Positions 22,921 through 31,408 of a DNA stretch of 32,437 bases are shown here, one piece after another. Position 1 is the stretch's first letter. Every line of letters begins with the position of its first letter. Location: the NCBI GenBank assembly GCA_937997485.1, contig CALKTH010000033.1, positions 1 to 32,437 on the forward strand, written 5' to 3'. The stretch is from an uncultured Acidimicrobiales bacterium (GTDB taxonomy: Bacteria > Actinomycetota > Acidimicrobiia > Acidimicrobiales > SZUA-35). A program made the position numbers and the translations under genes. The notes under the pieces are model-generated. The model was not told the DNA's origin. It made no database searches and was given only the letters and a program-made list of their open reading frames with translations.

Positions 22921-24057
22921 TCAGGGCCGTAGGCCGAGCTTGTCGATCGCTCGTTGCCGTTTGCCGAGCCACCATCCGGATTCCGGCGGCCACAGTGAAT
23001 GGCTGCTATCGACCTCGAGTTGACGAGCGGCGTGATGGGCCCAGTTCGGCTCGTCGAGCAGTTCACGCCCGATGGCGACCAAGTCGGCCTGACCGTTGCG
23101 GATCACTCCGTCAGCATGCGACGCATCCCAGATCATGCCGACCGCCATCGTCGCGATCCCCGCACCCCGTCTCACCTGCTCGGACAGCGCAACCTGATAC
23201 CCCTCCCCTAGCGGGAAACGGACGGCACGGTCGCCGCCGATACCACCAGACGTGCAATCGATGACATCCACACCCCGGTCACGAAGCTGCTTCGCCAACT
23301 CAATGCTCTCCTCGACGGAGAGGCCGTCGTCCAACCAGTCAGTCACCGACACTCGGAACATCAGCGGGAACTCATCTGGCCACACACCGCGGATGGCCTC
23401 GGCCGTTTCGAGGGCGAACCGAGCCCGTCCGTAAAAGTCACCGCCGTATCGGTCCGTCCGCTGGTTGGCGATCGGCGACAGGAACTGGTGCTGTAGAAAT
23501 CCGTGGCCGGCATAGACCTCGAGTGCTCGAAGCCCAACTCGTTGGGCTCGATCGGCAGCCGCTGCGAAGTCGCCCACGACAGAAGCGATGTCCCCCTCGG
23601 TCATTTCGATGGGCTCAGGCCAGACAGCGCTGTAGGCGACAGGGCTTGGCCCGAAAGACGGCCACGGGCTCTCGCCGCGAAGCTCCACGTCTTCGTCGTC
23701 GAGTGGAGTCTCGCCATGCCAGGGGCGCCGTTCGCTGGCCTTGCGCCCGGCGTGTGAGAGCTGAATGGCAGGCACGGACCCATTGGACGAAAGAAACTCG
23801 ACGATGCGTTCCAGCGGTTCCGCGTGCGCGTCGGTCCAGAGCCCGAGATCGCCCGGCGTGCGTCGGGCCTCGGCCGAGACGGCGGTGGCTTCCAACATCA
23901 CCGTGCCCACGCCGCCGAGGGCAAAGCGGGAAAGATGGGCGAAGTGCCAGTCGTTGGCGATGCCGTCGACGGCGCGGTACTGACTCATCGGCGAGAGGAC
24001 GATTCGGTTCGGAAGCTCCGTTCCCCGAATGGTGAGCGGATCGAAGAGGCCAGCCAT
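22921..24057 (-). CDS. Old Yellow Enzyme-family NADH:flavin oxidoreductase, variant active site
   Basis: The 378-residue TIM-barrel flavoenzyme is of the YqjM-like branch (LPNRIVLSPMSQYRAVDGIANDWHFAHLSRFALGGVG). FMN-binding landmarks include VPAIQLSHAGRKAS, FLSPIANQRTDRYGG and ADLVAIGRELL. Two usual active-site residues differ: the cysteine of SPMCxY is Ser25, and the first histidine of the EVHxAHGY motif is Tyr182 (the motif reads EVYAGHGF, with His185 kept). The enzyme family reduces activated C=C bonds with NAD(P)H. ATG 24057 overlaps the upstream MBL-gene TGA by one base (TGATG), so the two are translationally coupled. Substrate unknown. Confidence 0.88.
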   Translation of the reverse strand: MAGLFDPLTIRGTELPNRIVLSPMSQYRAVDGIANDWHFAHLSRFALGGVGTVMLEATAVSAEARRTPGDLGLWTDAHAEPLERIVEFLSSNGSVPAIQLSHAGRKASERRPWHGETPLDDEDVELRGESPWPSFGPSPVAYSAVWPEPIEMTEGDIASVVGDFAAAADRAQRVGLRALEVYAGHGFLQHQFLSPIANQRTDRYGGDFYGRARFALETAEAIRGVWPDEFPLMFRVSVTDWLDDGLSVEESIELAKQLRDRGVDVIDCTSGGIGGDRAVRFPLGEGYQVALSEQVRRGAGIATMAVGMIWDASHADGVIRNGQADLVAIGRELLDEPNWAHHAARQLEVDSSHSLWPPESGWWLGKRQRAIDKLGLRP

Positions 24058-24908
24058 CAACGCGCCCCCGCCGGCTCAACACGCCAGACATCGCCGTCGC
24101 TCAGAACGCGAGCGGCGCACGGTTCCCAGTGCGTCCCCAACACGAGCACCTCGGTGTCGGCGTGCTCGGCAAAGAACGCTCGACGGGTGGCCTCGGCTTC
24201 GGCCGGCACGACGTCGAATGAGCTCCCCCACTCTGGATGCGCGGCCTGGCACACCATGTGCGAAAGATCGCCTGTGATGATGGCCTGCTCTCCTTCCGAA
24301 CGGATCTCAACTGAGACGTGGCCGGGCGTGTGACCGGGCGTTGGCCGCAGCCTGATGTTGTCGGTCAGCGCCGCATCAACGGCGACGAGATCGACGAGTC
24401 CGGCGTCGATCACCGGCTGAATCGAGTCGGCTCGCAGAATCTGGTCCATACCCGAGGTTTCGCCCGACCAGTGCGCCCACTCCACATCGGCGAACAGGTA
24501 GCGAGCGTTCGGGAATGTGGGGACCCATTGGCCATCGACCAGCCGAGTGTTCCAACCCACATGATCGACGTGGAGATGTGTGCAGAGCACAGTGTCGATG
24601 GTGTCGGGGGCAAAGCCTGCTGCTTCGAGATCTTCGAGGAATGTGCCGGAGCGCATGTTCCAGGTTGGAACTGGCCGTTCCTTGTCGTTGCCCAGGCAGG
24701 TGTCGACCAAGATCCGGCGATCACCGTCCTCGATCACGAGCGCCCGGATCGTCATGTGCACCTTGCCCTCTGGCGTGGCATAGATCGGCTGCATCCATTC
24801 GATGTCTCGCACTCGATCGGCCGTCGCGTCGGGCAGGAGCCAATGGGCGGCCGACGTCGTCGTCAGCTCTGCGATCTCGGTCACCTTCACCTTGCCGATG
24901 TTCCACAT
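24057..24908 (-). CDS. MBL-fold metallohydrolase
   Basis: The 283-residue protein has the metallo-beta-lactamase motifs: THLHVDH with His111, His113, Asp115 and His116, RPTPGHTPGHVSVEI with the next ligand, ITGDLSHM with the bridging aspartate, and a final VLGTHWEP histidine. This fits the lactonase/hydrolase-type MBL subfamily with two zinc ions, for example quorum-sensing lactonase relatives; substrate is unclear. ATG 24908 is chosen as the start of the conserved part (MWNIGKVKVTEIAEL). No clear Shine-Dalgarno is seen, and a GTG at 24986 is possible. It shares a TGATG stop/start overlap with the downstream Old Yellow Enzyme gene, suggesting one pathway for both. Confidence 0.85.
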   Translation of the reverse strand: MWNIGKVKVTEIAELTTTSAAHWLLPDATADRVRDIEWMQPIYATPEGKVHMTIRALVIEDGDRRILVDTCLGNDKERPVPTWNMRSGTFLEDLEAAGFAPDTIDTVLCTHLHVDHVGWNTRLVDGQWVPTFPNARYLFADVEWAHWSGETSGMDQILRADSIQPVIDAGLVDLVAVDAALTDNIRLRPTPGHTPGHVSVEIRSEGEQAIITGDLSHMVCQAAHPEWGSSFDVVPAEAEATRRAFFAEHADTEVLVLGTHWEPCAARVLSDGDVWRVEPAGAR

Positions 24909-24993
24909 GAAGAGGAGCTTGGCACCTTCCCCCAACGGCAGCGAGCCGAGAACCGCAGCCCCCACGATCTTGGGCGGAAATTGCACACTCGGG

Positions 24994-25010
24994 TGGGCGT
25001 TTTTCGCCCA
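24994..25010. terminator. Short hairpin between helicase and MBL genes
   Basis: TGGGCG and CGCCCA form a perfect 6-bp stem around a five-T loop (five A on the minus-strand RNA). It lies 32 bp after the helicase stop. It may separate the two transcripts; no T-run follows. Confidence 0.35.
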
Positions 25011-25041
25011 GGAAGTCCGATCGAGGTGGATGGCGAAGGGG

Positions 25042-26718
25042 TCAGACGAATCGCTTCATTCGATCACGCTTCTGAATTCGGTTCATCCATTCGTCACCCG
25101 CCCGGTGACGCCGTTTGAGCTGCTCAACGGTGGCCTCGCTGACCTTCGCCACACCGGAGAGCCGGTTGAGCTCAAAGTTCACGGCCGCATGGGTCTTTCC
25201 CGTGAGAACGGCGAGCTCCCGAGCGAGCTCAGCATTCATCTCGCGTAGGACGTTCCGCTCCTTGCGGCTCTTCCGGGTGCCAAACACGTTGGGGCCAGCC
25301 GGTGGCAAGGCCGTGAGGTCGATCGTCAGCTCGTCCGCTTCTGCGGCCGCCACCTCGGATCCTTCTGCCTCGACGTCGAAGTCTGGATCCTCGTCCTCGG
25401 CGAAAATGCTGAGCTCTTCGGGCAAGCCAGACGTGGTCGCCGAGAGGACGGCGAAGAGCGAAAGTTGCTCGTCGCTCGGCCCTTCCTTCAGGTCGTCGAA
25501 CCCCTCGTTTTCATCGCGCTGGAACTCGTCGGTCTCCGCATCAGACTTCTTGATCAGCACATGCCGACGCGTCTCGGAAATGGCGGCTCCATAGGAGCGC
25601 AGCCGAACGTCGTCGGGCATGAAAAGATACGCCCGCTGACTGCCTCGCCCGGCCGACCAACGAACGATACGGCCGACGGCCTGACGGAAGAAGAGCTCCG
25701 TGGTCGTCGTCGTGGCATAGACGCCCACTCGCAAGCGAGGTATGTCAACACCTTCGGAGACCATGCGCACGGCAACAATCCAGGGCGAGTTGCCCGCCGC
25801 AAACTTCGAGATCTTCTCCGAGGCATCCGGATCGTCGGAGATGGCGACGATGGGGCTGACCCGGTAGCGATCACGAATGAAATCAGCGATCGCCCAAGCA
25901 TGCGCCTGATCCATGGCGATCACGAGACCACCCGCTTCCGGGTGCCGCTCTCGGATCCGGACCAGCTGCTGCTGGGCATGCCCGATCACTGTCGGCAGCC
26001 ACTCACCCTCCATGCTGAGGGCCGCCCGCAGCCGTTGATTGGCCTGGGTTCGGGCGAGCGAGTCATCAAAGGAGGCGGCGAGTTGGGCTCCGTCGGGTGC
26101 CATCCACTCCATGTCGCCGCCGAAGCGTGGGAAGTAGACGGGGCGGACGACCTTGCCGTCCTGCAGCGCATCGCCGTATCCGTACTCGATGTCGGGAACG
26201 ACCTGGTTGTTCTCGTAGTTGAGGAACGGAATGGGGCGAGTGTCGGATCGGAAGGGTGTGCCAGAGAGGGAGAGGCGTCGGGCAGCCCCACCGAAGGCGA
26301 TCCGCACGCCGTCTCCCCACGATCGTTCGTCGCCGGCGTGATGAATCTCGTCGAGGATCACGAATCCGTCTCGGGCGAACTCAACGAACGCCTGGGGGTT
26401 CATGCCGACCTGTTGGTAGGTGGTCACGATTCCGTGCACGTCGGAGGGAAGACCTTCCGAGGGCGACCACTCCGAGTCGAGCAGCAGGCCAAATCGCTCG
26501 GCCGCGTCGGCCCACTGTTCCTTCAGATGCTTGGTCGGAGCGACCACTACCAGGCGGCCGGGGAGCGAGGGCAATGTGATCCGGGCTGTGGTGAGGGCGA
26601 ACGTGGTCTTTCCTGCGCCCGGAGTAGCGACGGCCAGGAAGTCCTCAGTCTGGCCAGCCTCGTAGATATCGAGTGCCCGGCGCTGCCAGGGTCGGAGTCG
26701 AAGCTTGGAGCCGGCCAT
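25042..26718 (-). CDS. SF2 DEAD/DEAH-type helicase
   Basis: The 558-residue protein has the SF2 motifs in order: LRPWQRRAL (Q-type), motif I ATPGAGKTT at 31-39, motif II DEIH at 123-126, motif III LSGTP, SEGVDIPRLRVGV (motif V) and QAVGRIVRW (motif VI). An acidic stretch of about 80 residues and a basic C-terminal helical tail (RKERNVLREMNAELARELAVLTGKTHAAVNFELNR) follow. It resembles the RadD/YprA-like DNA-repair or restriction-associated group of helicases, but no nuclease domain is seen. ATG 26718 is chosen because conserved sequence begins there; a GTG at 26781 is possible. It is divergent from the ABC operon. Confidence 0.88.
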   Translation of the reverse strand: MAGSKLRLRPWQRRALDIYEAGQTEDFLAVATPGAGKTTFALTTARITLPSLPGRLVVVAPTKHLKEQWADAAERFGLLLDSEWSPSEGLPSDVHGIVTTYQQVGMNPQAFVEFARDGFVILDEIHHAGDERSWGDGVRIAFGGAARRLSLSGTPFRSDTRPIPFLNYENNQVVPDIEYGYGDALQDGKVVRPVYFPRFGGDMEWMAPDGAQLAASFDDSLARTQANQRLRAALSMEGEWLPTVIGHAQQQLVRIRERHPEAGGLVIAMDQAHAWAIADFIRDRYRVSPIVAISDDPDASEKISKFAAGNSPWIVAVRMVSEGVDIPRLRVGVYATTTTTELFFRQAVGRIVRWSAGRGSQRAYLFMPDDVRLRSYGAAISETRRHVLIKKSDAETDEFQRDENEGFDDLKEGPSDEQLSLFAVLSATTSGLPEELSIFAEDEDPDFDVEAEGSEVAAAEADELTIDLTALPPAGPNVFGTRKSRKERNVLREMNAELARELAVLTGKTHAAVNFELNRLSGVAKVSEATVEQLKRRHRAGDEWMNRIQKRDRMKRFV

Positions 26719-26790
26719 CGGACGGCCAAGTCTGCCGGGTCGGCGCCCCGTTGACGCCCCGAGTTGAGGATCGCGTGCCACACTTCACCG

Positions 26791-27705
26791 GTGTCACTCG
26801 TGACCGCCTCAGGCCTTGTCAAACGCTACGGCAGCTACACCGCCCTCAACGGCGTCGATTTCGAGATCTCGGGCGGCATCACGGGTCTGTTGGGCGCCAA
26901 CGGTGCGGGGAAGACAACCGTTCTCGGCATGATCATTGGCCTCCACCGGGCCGACGACGGGGCCCTTCGGGTCCTCGGCCAAGACCCGTGGAGTGCGGGT
27001 GCCGCCGTCCGTGAACGGCTGGGTTACTCGCCCGAGCACCACACACTCCCACCGGACGTGAAGGCGTCAGACTTCGTCCGCCACATCGCCGAGCTCCACG
27101 GCATGCCGAAGGAAGAGGCCAACACTCGCTCCAGCGATGCGCTGTGGCTCGTTGGCCTCGGTGAAGAGCGCTTCCGCCCGATGGGGACCATGAGTACCGG
27201 GCAGCGGCAACGGGTGAAGCTGGCCCAAGCAATCGCCCACGATCCGCAGCTGATCCTGCTCGACGAGCCCACCGACGGCCTCGACCCCGTGCAGCGAGAC
27301 GCCATGCTCGAGCTCATCAAGAACGTGTCCACCGAATTCGGGATCGACGTGATCCTGTCCTCTCACCTGCTCGATGAAGTCGAAGCCATCTGCGATGGCG
27401 TGGTGATCATCGGCGAGGGTGTGACGCTTGCGTCCGGTGCGCTGGATGAACTCCGAGGCACGGGCGCCACTGCCGTCGTCATGGACATTGATGGCGGCGA
27501 CCCCGAGGTCGAAGCCGTGCGTGCGGCACTCGCCAATCGGGGCATGGTCGTGAGCGTGCTCGGCCGACGTCTCACCGTCGAGGGTGATGACGAAGCCGTG
27601 TTCGACGTGGCCCGAGACGCCTGCGTCGATGCGGGCGTTGGCATTTCCCGTCTCAGCCGCCGGCGTTTGAGCCTGGAAGACGTCTTCTTGGAGCGTCTCG
27701 GATGA
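26791..27705 (+). CDS. ABC transporter ATP-binding protein (first of four-gene exporter)
   Basis: The 304-residue ATPase has Walker A GANGAGKTT at 35-43, signature MSTGQRQRVKLAQAI, Walker B LILLDEPTDGLDP and switch ILSSHLLDEVEAI. A C-terminal extension of about 90 residues of the DUF4162-like type is typical of ABC-2 exporters. The start is taken as GTG 26791; GTG 26800 is an alternative. The next gene begins inside its stop codon (ATGA overlap, 27702-27705). Confidence 0.9.
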   Translation: MSLVTASGLVKRYGSYTALNGVDFEISGGITGLLGANGAGKTTVLGMIIGLHRADDGALRVLGQDPWSAGAAVRERLGYSPEHHTLPPDVKASDFVRHIAELHGMPKEEANTRSSDALWLVGLGEERFRPMGTMSTGQRQRVKLAQAIAHDPQLILLDEPTDGLDPVQRDAMLELIKNVSTEFGIDVILSSHLLDEVEAICDGVVIIGEGVTLASGALDELRGTGATAVVMDIDGGDPEVEAVRAALANRGMVVSVLGRRLTVEGDDEAVFDVARDACVDAGVGISRLSRRRLSLEDVFLERLG

Positions 27706-28610
27706 CCGACATTCCCGTGCCCGGCGCGCCCCAGCCGGAAGAAGCCCAGATCTATGACCGCGGCTATCGCACGTTTGAGGGCGAGCGCACCGGTGTCCCT
27801 GGAGCAATCCGCACGCTTGTTGTGCACAGCATGCGGACAGCGCTCGGCCTTGGCCGATCGGCCAAGCACAAGGTGGTGCCGGTCCTCATCATTTTGATCG
27901 CCTACATCCCCGCCATCATCTTCATCGGCCTCGCCGCTCTCTTGCCGGGCGAGGAACTCGAAGAGACCCTGATTCCCTCGTTCCCGGAGTTCTACTCAGG
28001 CACGATCGTGGCCATCTATCTCTTCGCCGGGTTCGTGGCCCCGTCGCTCCTCTGCACCGACCGACGGACCGGCATGCTGGGCGTCTACCTCTCGTCGCCG
28101 CTTGATCGCGTCACATATCTCCTCGGGAAGGCGATCGCCGTCTTCATCGTCCTCCTTCTGGTGATTTTCGGGCCGCCGCTGTTACTGCTCATCGCCCTCA
28201 CGCTTGAAGGGTCGGGGCCTGACAGTCTTGGCGCCTGGATCGAGACGTTCGGCAAGATCTTCCTTGGCAGCATCGTGATGGGCACCTTCTTCGCCGCTAT
28301 CGGTCTCGCTGTTGCTGCCGCCACCGACCGCATCGTGGTCGCCACGGCCACGGTGCTGGCGATCATTCCCGCTTCGGCAATCGCTGTCGGCCTCCTGGTC
28401 GATGAGAACGATCTCTCTCCTTCACTCCGGCTCCTCAGCCTTCCGACCCTTCCTCGGGAACTGATCTTCCGCATTCACGGTGAGTCCGACGGCCCCTGGA
28501 GCATCACGGCCAACCCGACCTGGACCCTGTGGGCAGGCTGGGGCGCATGGATGATCGTGGCGATCGGATTCATCTGGTTCTCCTACCGACGGCTGCTGGT
28601 CAGACGATGA
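27702..28610 (+). CDS. ABC-2-type transporter permease
   Basis: The 302-residue protein has six hydrophobic segments, beginning near residue 60 (VVPVLIILIAYIPAIIFIGLAAL) and ending near the C-terminus (AWMIVAIGFIWFSYRRLLVRR). The N-terminal 45 residues are hydrophilic and include YDRGYRTFEGERTG. It would form a membrane subunit paired with an ATPase of the same operon. ATG overlaps the previous stop, and its own stop overlaps the next ATG (28607-28610), so translation is coupled through the operon. Transported substrate unknown. Confidence 0.85.
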   Translation: MTDIPVPGAPQPEEAQIYDRGYRTFEGERTGVPGAIRTLVVHSMRTALGLGRSAKHKVVPVLIILIAYIPAIIFIGLAALLPGEELEETLIPSFPEFYSGTIVAIYLFAGFVAPSLLCTDRRTGMLGVYLSSPLDRVTYLLGKAIAVFIVLLLVIFGPPLLLLIALTLEGSGPDSLGAWIETFGKIFLGSIVMGTFFAAIGLAVAAATDRIVVATATVLAIIPASAIAVGLLVDENDLSPSLRLLSLPTLPRELIFRIHGESDGPWSITANPTWTLWAGWGAWMIVAIGFIWFSYRRLLVRR

Positions 28611-29632
28611 CCGACGCCCCCTTCCCGACCGATCCGCCAACGGGCCCACCAGCGACTCCCGCACCCGACACCATGCCGCTGCCCCCGGCGCCGGCCGCCT
28701 GGCCGCCGCCCGACGCGACGATCGTGGCCTACGACGTGTCCAAGTCCTTCGGCGGGGTGGTCGCAGTGAGCAACATCTCGATGGCCGTTCGCCCCGGCGT
28801 GACCGCACTCCTCGGGCCAAACGGAGCGGGCAAGTCCACGATGCTCCGCATGCTGTCCGGCCAAGCCAAGCCCTCGACCGGTTCGGTCTGGGTGGCGGGC
28901 GGCGATCCCCGCAAAGACCCAGAGGCCAGGGGTCGGATCGGCCTCGTGCCCCAGCAAGACGGCGTCTTCGAAAAGGAGAACCTCCTCGACGTCGTCACGC
29001 TTGCGGCCACTCTGTCCGAGATCCCCGAGCCCAGAGAACGTGCCCGAGAGGCACTCCGCACGGTGGAGCTCGATCCCGATCTCGAGCGTCCTGTCGGTGC
29101 GTTCTCCAAGGGCATGCGCCAGCGAGTCAAGATCGCATCTGCTCTCGTGCACAACCCGCTTGTACTCATGCTCGACGAGCCCCTCAACGGTCTCGATCCT
29201 CGGCAACGCCGGCAGATGATCGAGCTCTTCCACCAGCTCGGCGAGACGGGCCGGACCGTCCTCGTCTCTTCGCACGTGCTCGAAGAAGTGGAACGATTCG
29301 GTTCTCACGTCGTCGTGATCGCAAAGGGCCGCCTGGCGGCTCAAGGCGACTTTCGAGCCATCCGCGGCTTGATGGACGACCAACCGTTGCGGGTCCGAGT
29401 GGTCACCTCCCACATCAAAGAGGTCACAGCCGCTCTGGTTGCCTCCGGTGCGGTGGTGGGATGTCGGATCGAGAGTGACCAGCGGGTCGAGATCGTCACC
29501 GATGACATCCGTCGATTTCGGCGAGAAGTGGCCGTTGCCTGCCGTCACTACGACGCCAGGCTCGAAGAGATCATGCCGCTCGACGATGACCTCGAAAGCG
29601 TCTTCCGCTACCTGGTCGGAGGTGCAGGATGA
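28607..29632 (+). CDS. ABC transporter ATP-binding protein (second of the operon)
   Basis: The 341-residue ATPase has a proline-rich N-terminal extension of about 35 residues, unlike the first ATPase. Then come Walker A GPNGAGKST at 70-78, signature FSKGMRQRVKIASAL (the usual LSGGQ reads FSKGM), Walker B LVLMLDEPLNGLDP and VLVSSHVLEEVERFG. A C-terminal regulatory-type extension follows. It would pair with one of the two permeases as a heterodimer or form a second exporter. Both ends overlap neighbours by ATGA. Confidence 0.9.
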   Translation: MTDAPFPTDPPTGPPATPAPDTMPLPPAPAAWPPPDATIVAYDVSKSFGGVVAVSNISMAVRPGVTALLGPNGAGKSTMLRMLSGQAKPSTGSVWVAGGDPRKDPEARGRIGLVPQQDGVFEKENLLDVVTLAATLSEIPEPRERAREALRTVELDPDLERPVGAFSKGMRQRVKIASALVHNPLVLMLDEPLNGLDPRQRRQMIELFHQLGETGRTVLVSSHVLEEVERFGSHVVVIAKGRLAAQGDFRAIRGLMDDQPLRVRVVTSHIKEVTAALVASGAVVGCRIESDQRVEIVTDDIRRFRREVAVACRHYDARLEEIMPLDDDLESVFRYLVGGAG

Positions 29633-30336
29633 CCGCTGTCCTCGTCATGTTCCGCATGCTCCTCCGACAACAGATCGCTGTCGGCCGCTTCATCCTGGCC
29701 GGTGCATTTACTGCGCTTTTCGTCATCCTTGCCCTCACCAGCAGCGGTTCGCCGAGTGAGGAGCTGGAGTCGACCGTGCTCGTCGTGCTGGGGCTTGGCC
29801 TCAACCTGATGGTCCCGATCATCACACTCGTGGCCGCAACCTCTGCGCTCGGTGATCTGGTCGACGACGAGACCCTCGTCTACCTCTGGCATCGCCCAAC
29901 ACCAAGATGGAAGCTGGCGCTCGCCGCCTGGCTGGCCTCGGTCGCGATGGCCGCGCCGCTCACGATCCTGCCCCTCGCGCTCACCTCGCTCCTCTCCTCC
30001 GGTGCCACCGCGGCCGTCGGGGCGGCCGCATCTGCTGCCCTGAGCGTGCTTGCCTACTCCGGCTTGTTCGTCTTTCTCGGGCTGCTGCTGCGACGAGCCC
30101 TGATCTGGGGGCTGCTCTACCTGTTCATCTGGGAGGCGGTGCTCTCCAACTTTGCCGATGGAGTGGCGACGCTGTCGATCACCACATATCCCACCTCGGT
30201 CTTGGCCAACATCACCGAGGTCGATGTTGGTCTCAATCCGCGGTCGACCGCGGTCAGCATCATTGTTTCCCTCGTGGTCGCGGCGGTTGGTGTGGCGCTC
30301 ACGGCCCGGCGCCTCGACACGATGGATATTGCCTAA
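29629..30336 (+). CDS. ABC-2-type transporter permease (second of the operon)
   Basis: The 235-residue protein has about six membrane segments: the first near residues 20-42 (GRFILAGAFTALFVILALTS), then pairs to VSIIVSLVVAAVGVALTARRL at the end. It shares no clear similarity with the other permease beyond topology. ATG 29629 overlaps the preceding stop. It ends the operon. Confidence 0.83.
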   Translation: MTAVLVMFRMLLRQQIAVGRFILAGAFTALFVILALTSSGSPSEELESTVLVVLGLGLNLMVPIITLVAATSALGDLVDDETLVYLWHRPTPRWKLALAAWLASVAMAAPLTILPLALTSLLSSGATAAVGAAASAALSVLAYSGLFVFLGLLLRRALIWGLLYLFIWEAVLSNFADGVATLSITTYPTSVLANITEVDVGLNPRSTAVSIIVSLVVAAVGVALTARRLDTMDIA

Positions 30337-30374
30337 TCGCTTGAGGCTGCCGCCGTTTCGTCCGATGTCGGATT

Positions 30375-31361
30375 ATGGAGCATTGGCAGAACATTGGCGC
30401 ATTGCTGGGGTCTGGGCGCAGTGGAAGCACCTGGCTGGGAACGATTCTCTCCTCACATCCGGATGTGAGCTATCGGTTCGAGCCGTTCACTCGACTTCGC
30501 ACACAGAGTGAGGCGCAGCGCTTCACGATCGAGCGTGTGCTCGGCCGGCAGGACCCACCAGTCTCCTACGACGACATCGAGGCGCTGATCTCGATCGCTG
30601 ATCCTGAACTCGTCAAGCCCCCGTTTCTCCCACCGAGCGTTCCTCGCTCCGTTGCGAAGTGGGGCGTGTGGAGTGCAGCGAAGACAACTGGGCGCGGCGC
30701 CAAGGTGCTGGCCAAAGCCACGGGTGGGGTTCGACCGTGGCTCATCTTCAAGGACGTCGACGTCGAAGCCTCGATTCCGGCGCTCCTGAAGAACGACATC
30801 CCCGTTCTTTTCCTCATCCGGGATCCGAGGGCCGTCGTGGCCAGCCGCCTGAAGGGGCAGGAGACCGGTGTGATGCCAGCGCACCGTCAGAAGATCGTGC
30901 GAGACATCGCTGCTCGACGCGCTCCCGATCTACTCCTTGATCTCGAGGACGAGCTGGAGGACATGTCGCCAGCCGCGGTGGAAGCGCTGCTGTGGCGAAT
31001 CGATGGAGATGAAGCCTTGGCCTCGCTCGCTGGACACGATCGCGCCGCCGTCTGCCACTACGACGAACTGATCGCCGACCCATTCGCCGGTGCGGAGATG
31101 GCTCTCGCTCACTTCGGGCTCGATATGCACGCCGATGTCGAGCGCTTCATCGAAGCGACCATCTCGGGACCGAGCCTGCGCACACGCGTCGAACACGGTG
31201 AGATCGGCATCAAGCCGTACTTCTCCGTCTTCCGGGATCCAGGCGAGTCAGCCAACAAGTGGCGCAAGCAGCTCAGCCACACGCAGATCACCGAGATCGA
31301 GCATGTCCTCGAAGGCAGTCGTGCTTGGGCCTCGGGGCGCAGTCGAAACCTTTGGCATTGA
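30375..31361 (+). CDS. Sulfotransferase-family protein
   Basis: The 328-residue protein has the sulfotransferase 5'-phosphosulfate loop GSGRSGSTWLG at residues 12-22 and the 3'-phosphate motif LIRDPRAVVASRL near 147-159. Together they bind PAPS, the sulfate donor. A conserved CHYDELIADP segment near residue 220 and the C-terminal basic region also fit the family. No signal peptide or membrane segment is seen. Substrate unknown. It stands alone between the ABC operon and the MATE gene, so a link to the taurine genes 20 kb away is unlikely. Confidence 0.87.
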   Translation: MEHWQNIGALLGSGRSGSTWLGTILSSHPDVSYRFEPFTRLRTQSEAQRFTIERVLGRQDPPVSYDDIEALISIADPELVKPPFLPPSVPRSVAKWGVWSAAKTTGRGAKVLAKATGGVRPWLIFKDVDVEASIPALLKNDIPVLFLIRDPRAVVASRLKGQETGVMPAHRQKIVRDIAARRAPDLLLDLEDELEDMSPAAVEALLWRIDGDEALASLAGHDRAAVCHYDELIADPFAGAEMALAHFGLDMHADVERFIEATISGPSLRTRVEHGEIGIKPYFSVFRDPGESANKWRKQLSHTQITEIEHVLEGSRAWASGRSRNLWH

Positions 31362-31373
31362 TCGTAGGTTTCG

Positions 31374-31393
31374 CCGCCCTGTCAGCAGGGCGG
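31374..31393 (+). terminator. Hairpin after the sulfotransferase gene
   Basis: CCGCCCTG and CAGGGCGG form a perfect 8-bp stem with a TCAG loop 13 bp after the stop. It ends 15 bp before the next start and has no T-run. The same TCGTAGG word lies on both sides of it. Confidence 0.45.
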
Positions 31394-31408
31394 TCGTAGG
31401 CTCACCAG

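Noticed and set aside
25465..26754. A 429-codon open frame antisense to the helicase gene
   Set aside because: The opposite strand carries the full set of SF2 motifs; the antisense frame shows none.
30375..31361. A functional link of the sulfotransferase to taurine metabolism
   Set aside because: It uses PAPS-type sulfate transfer, lies 20 kb from the taurine genes and has no shared operon; both involving sulfur is not enough.
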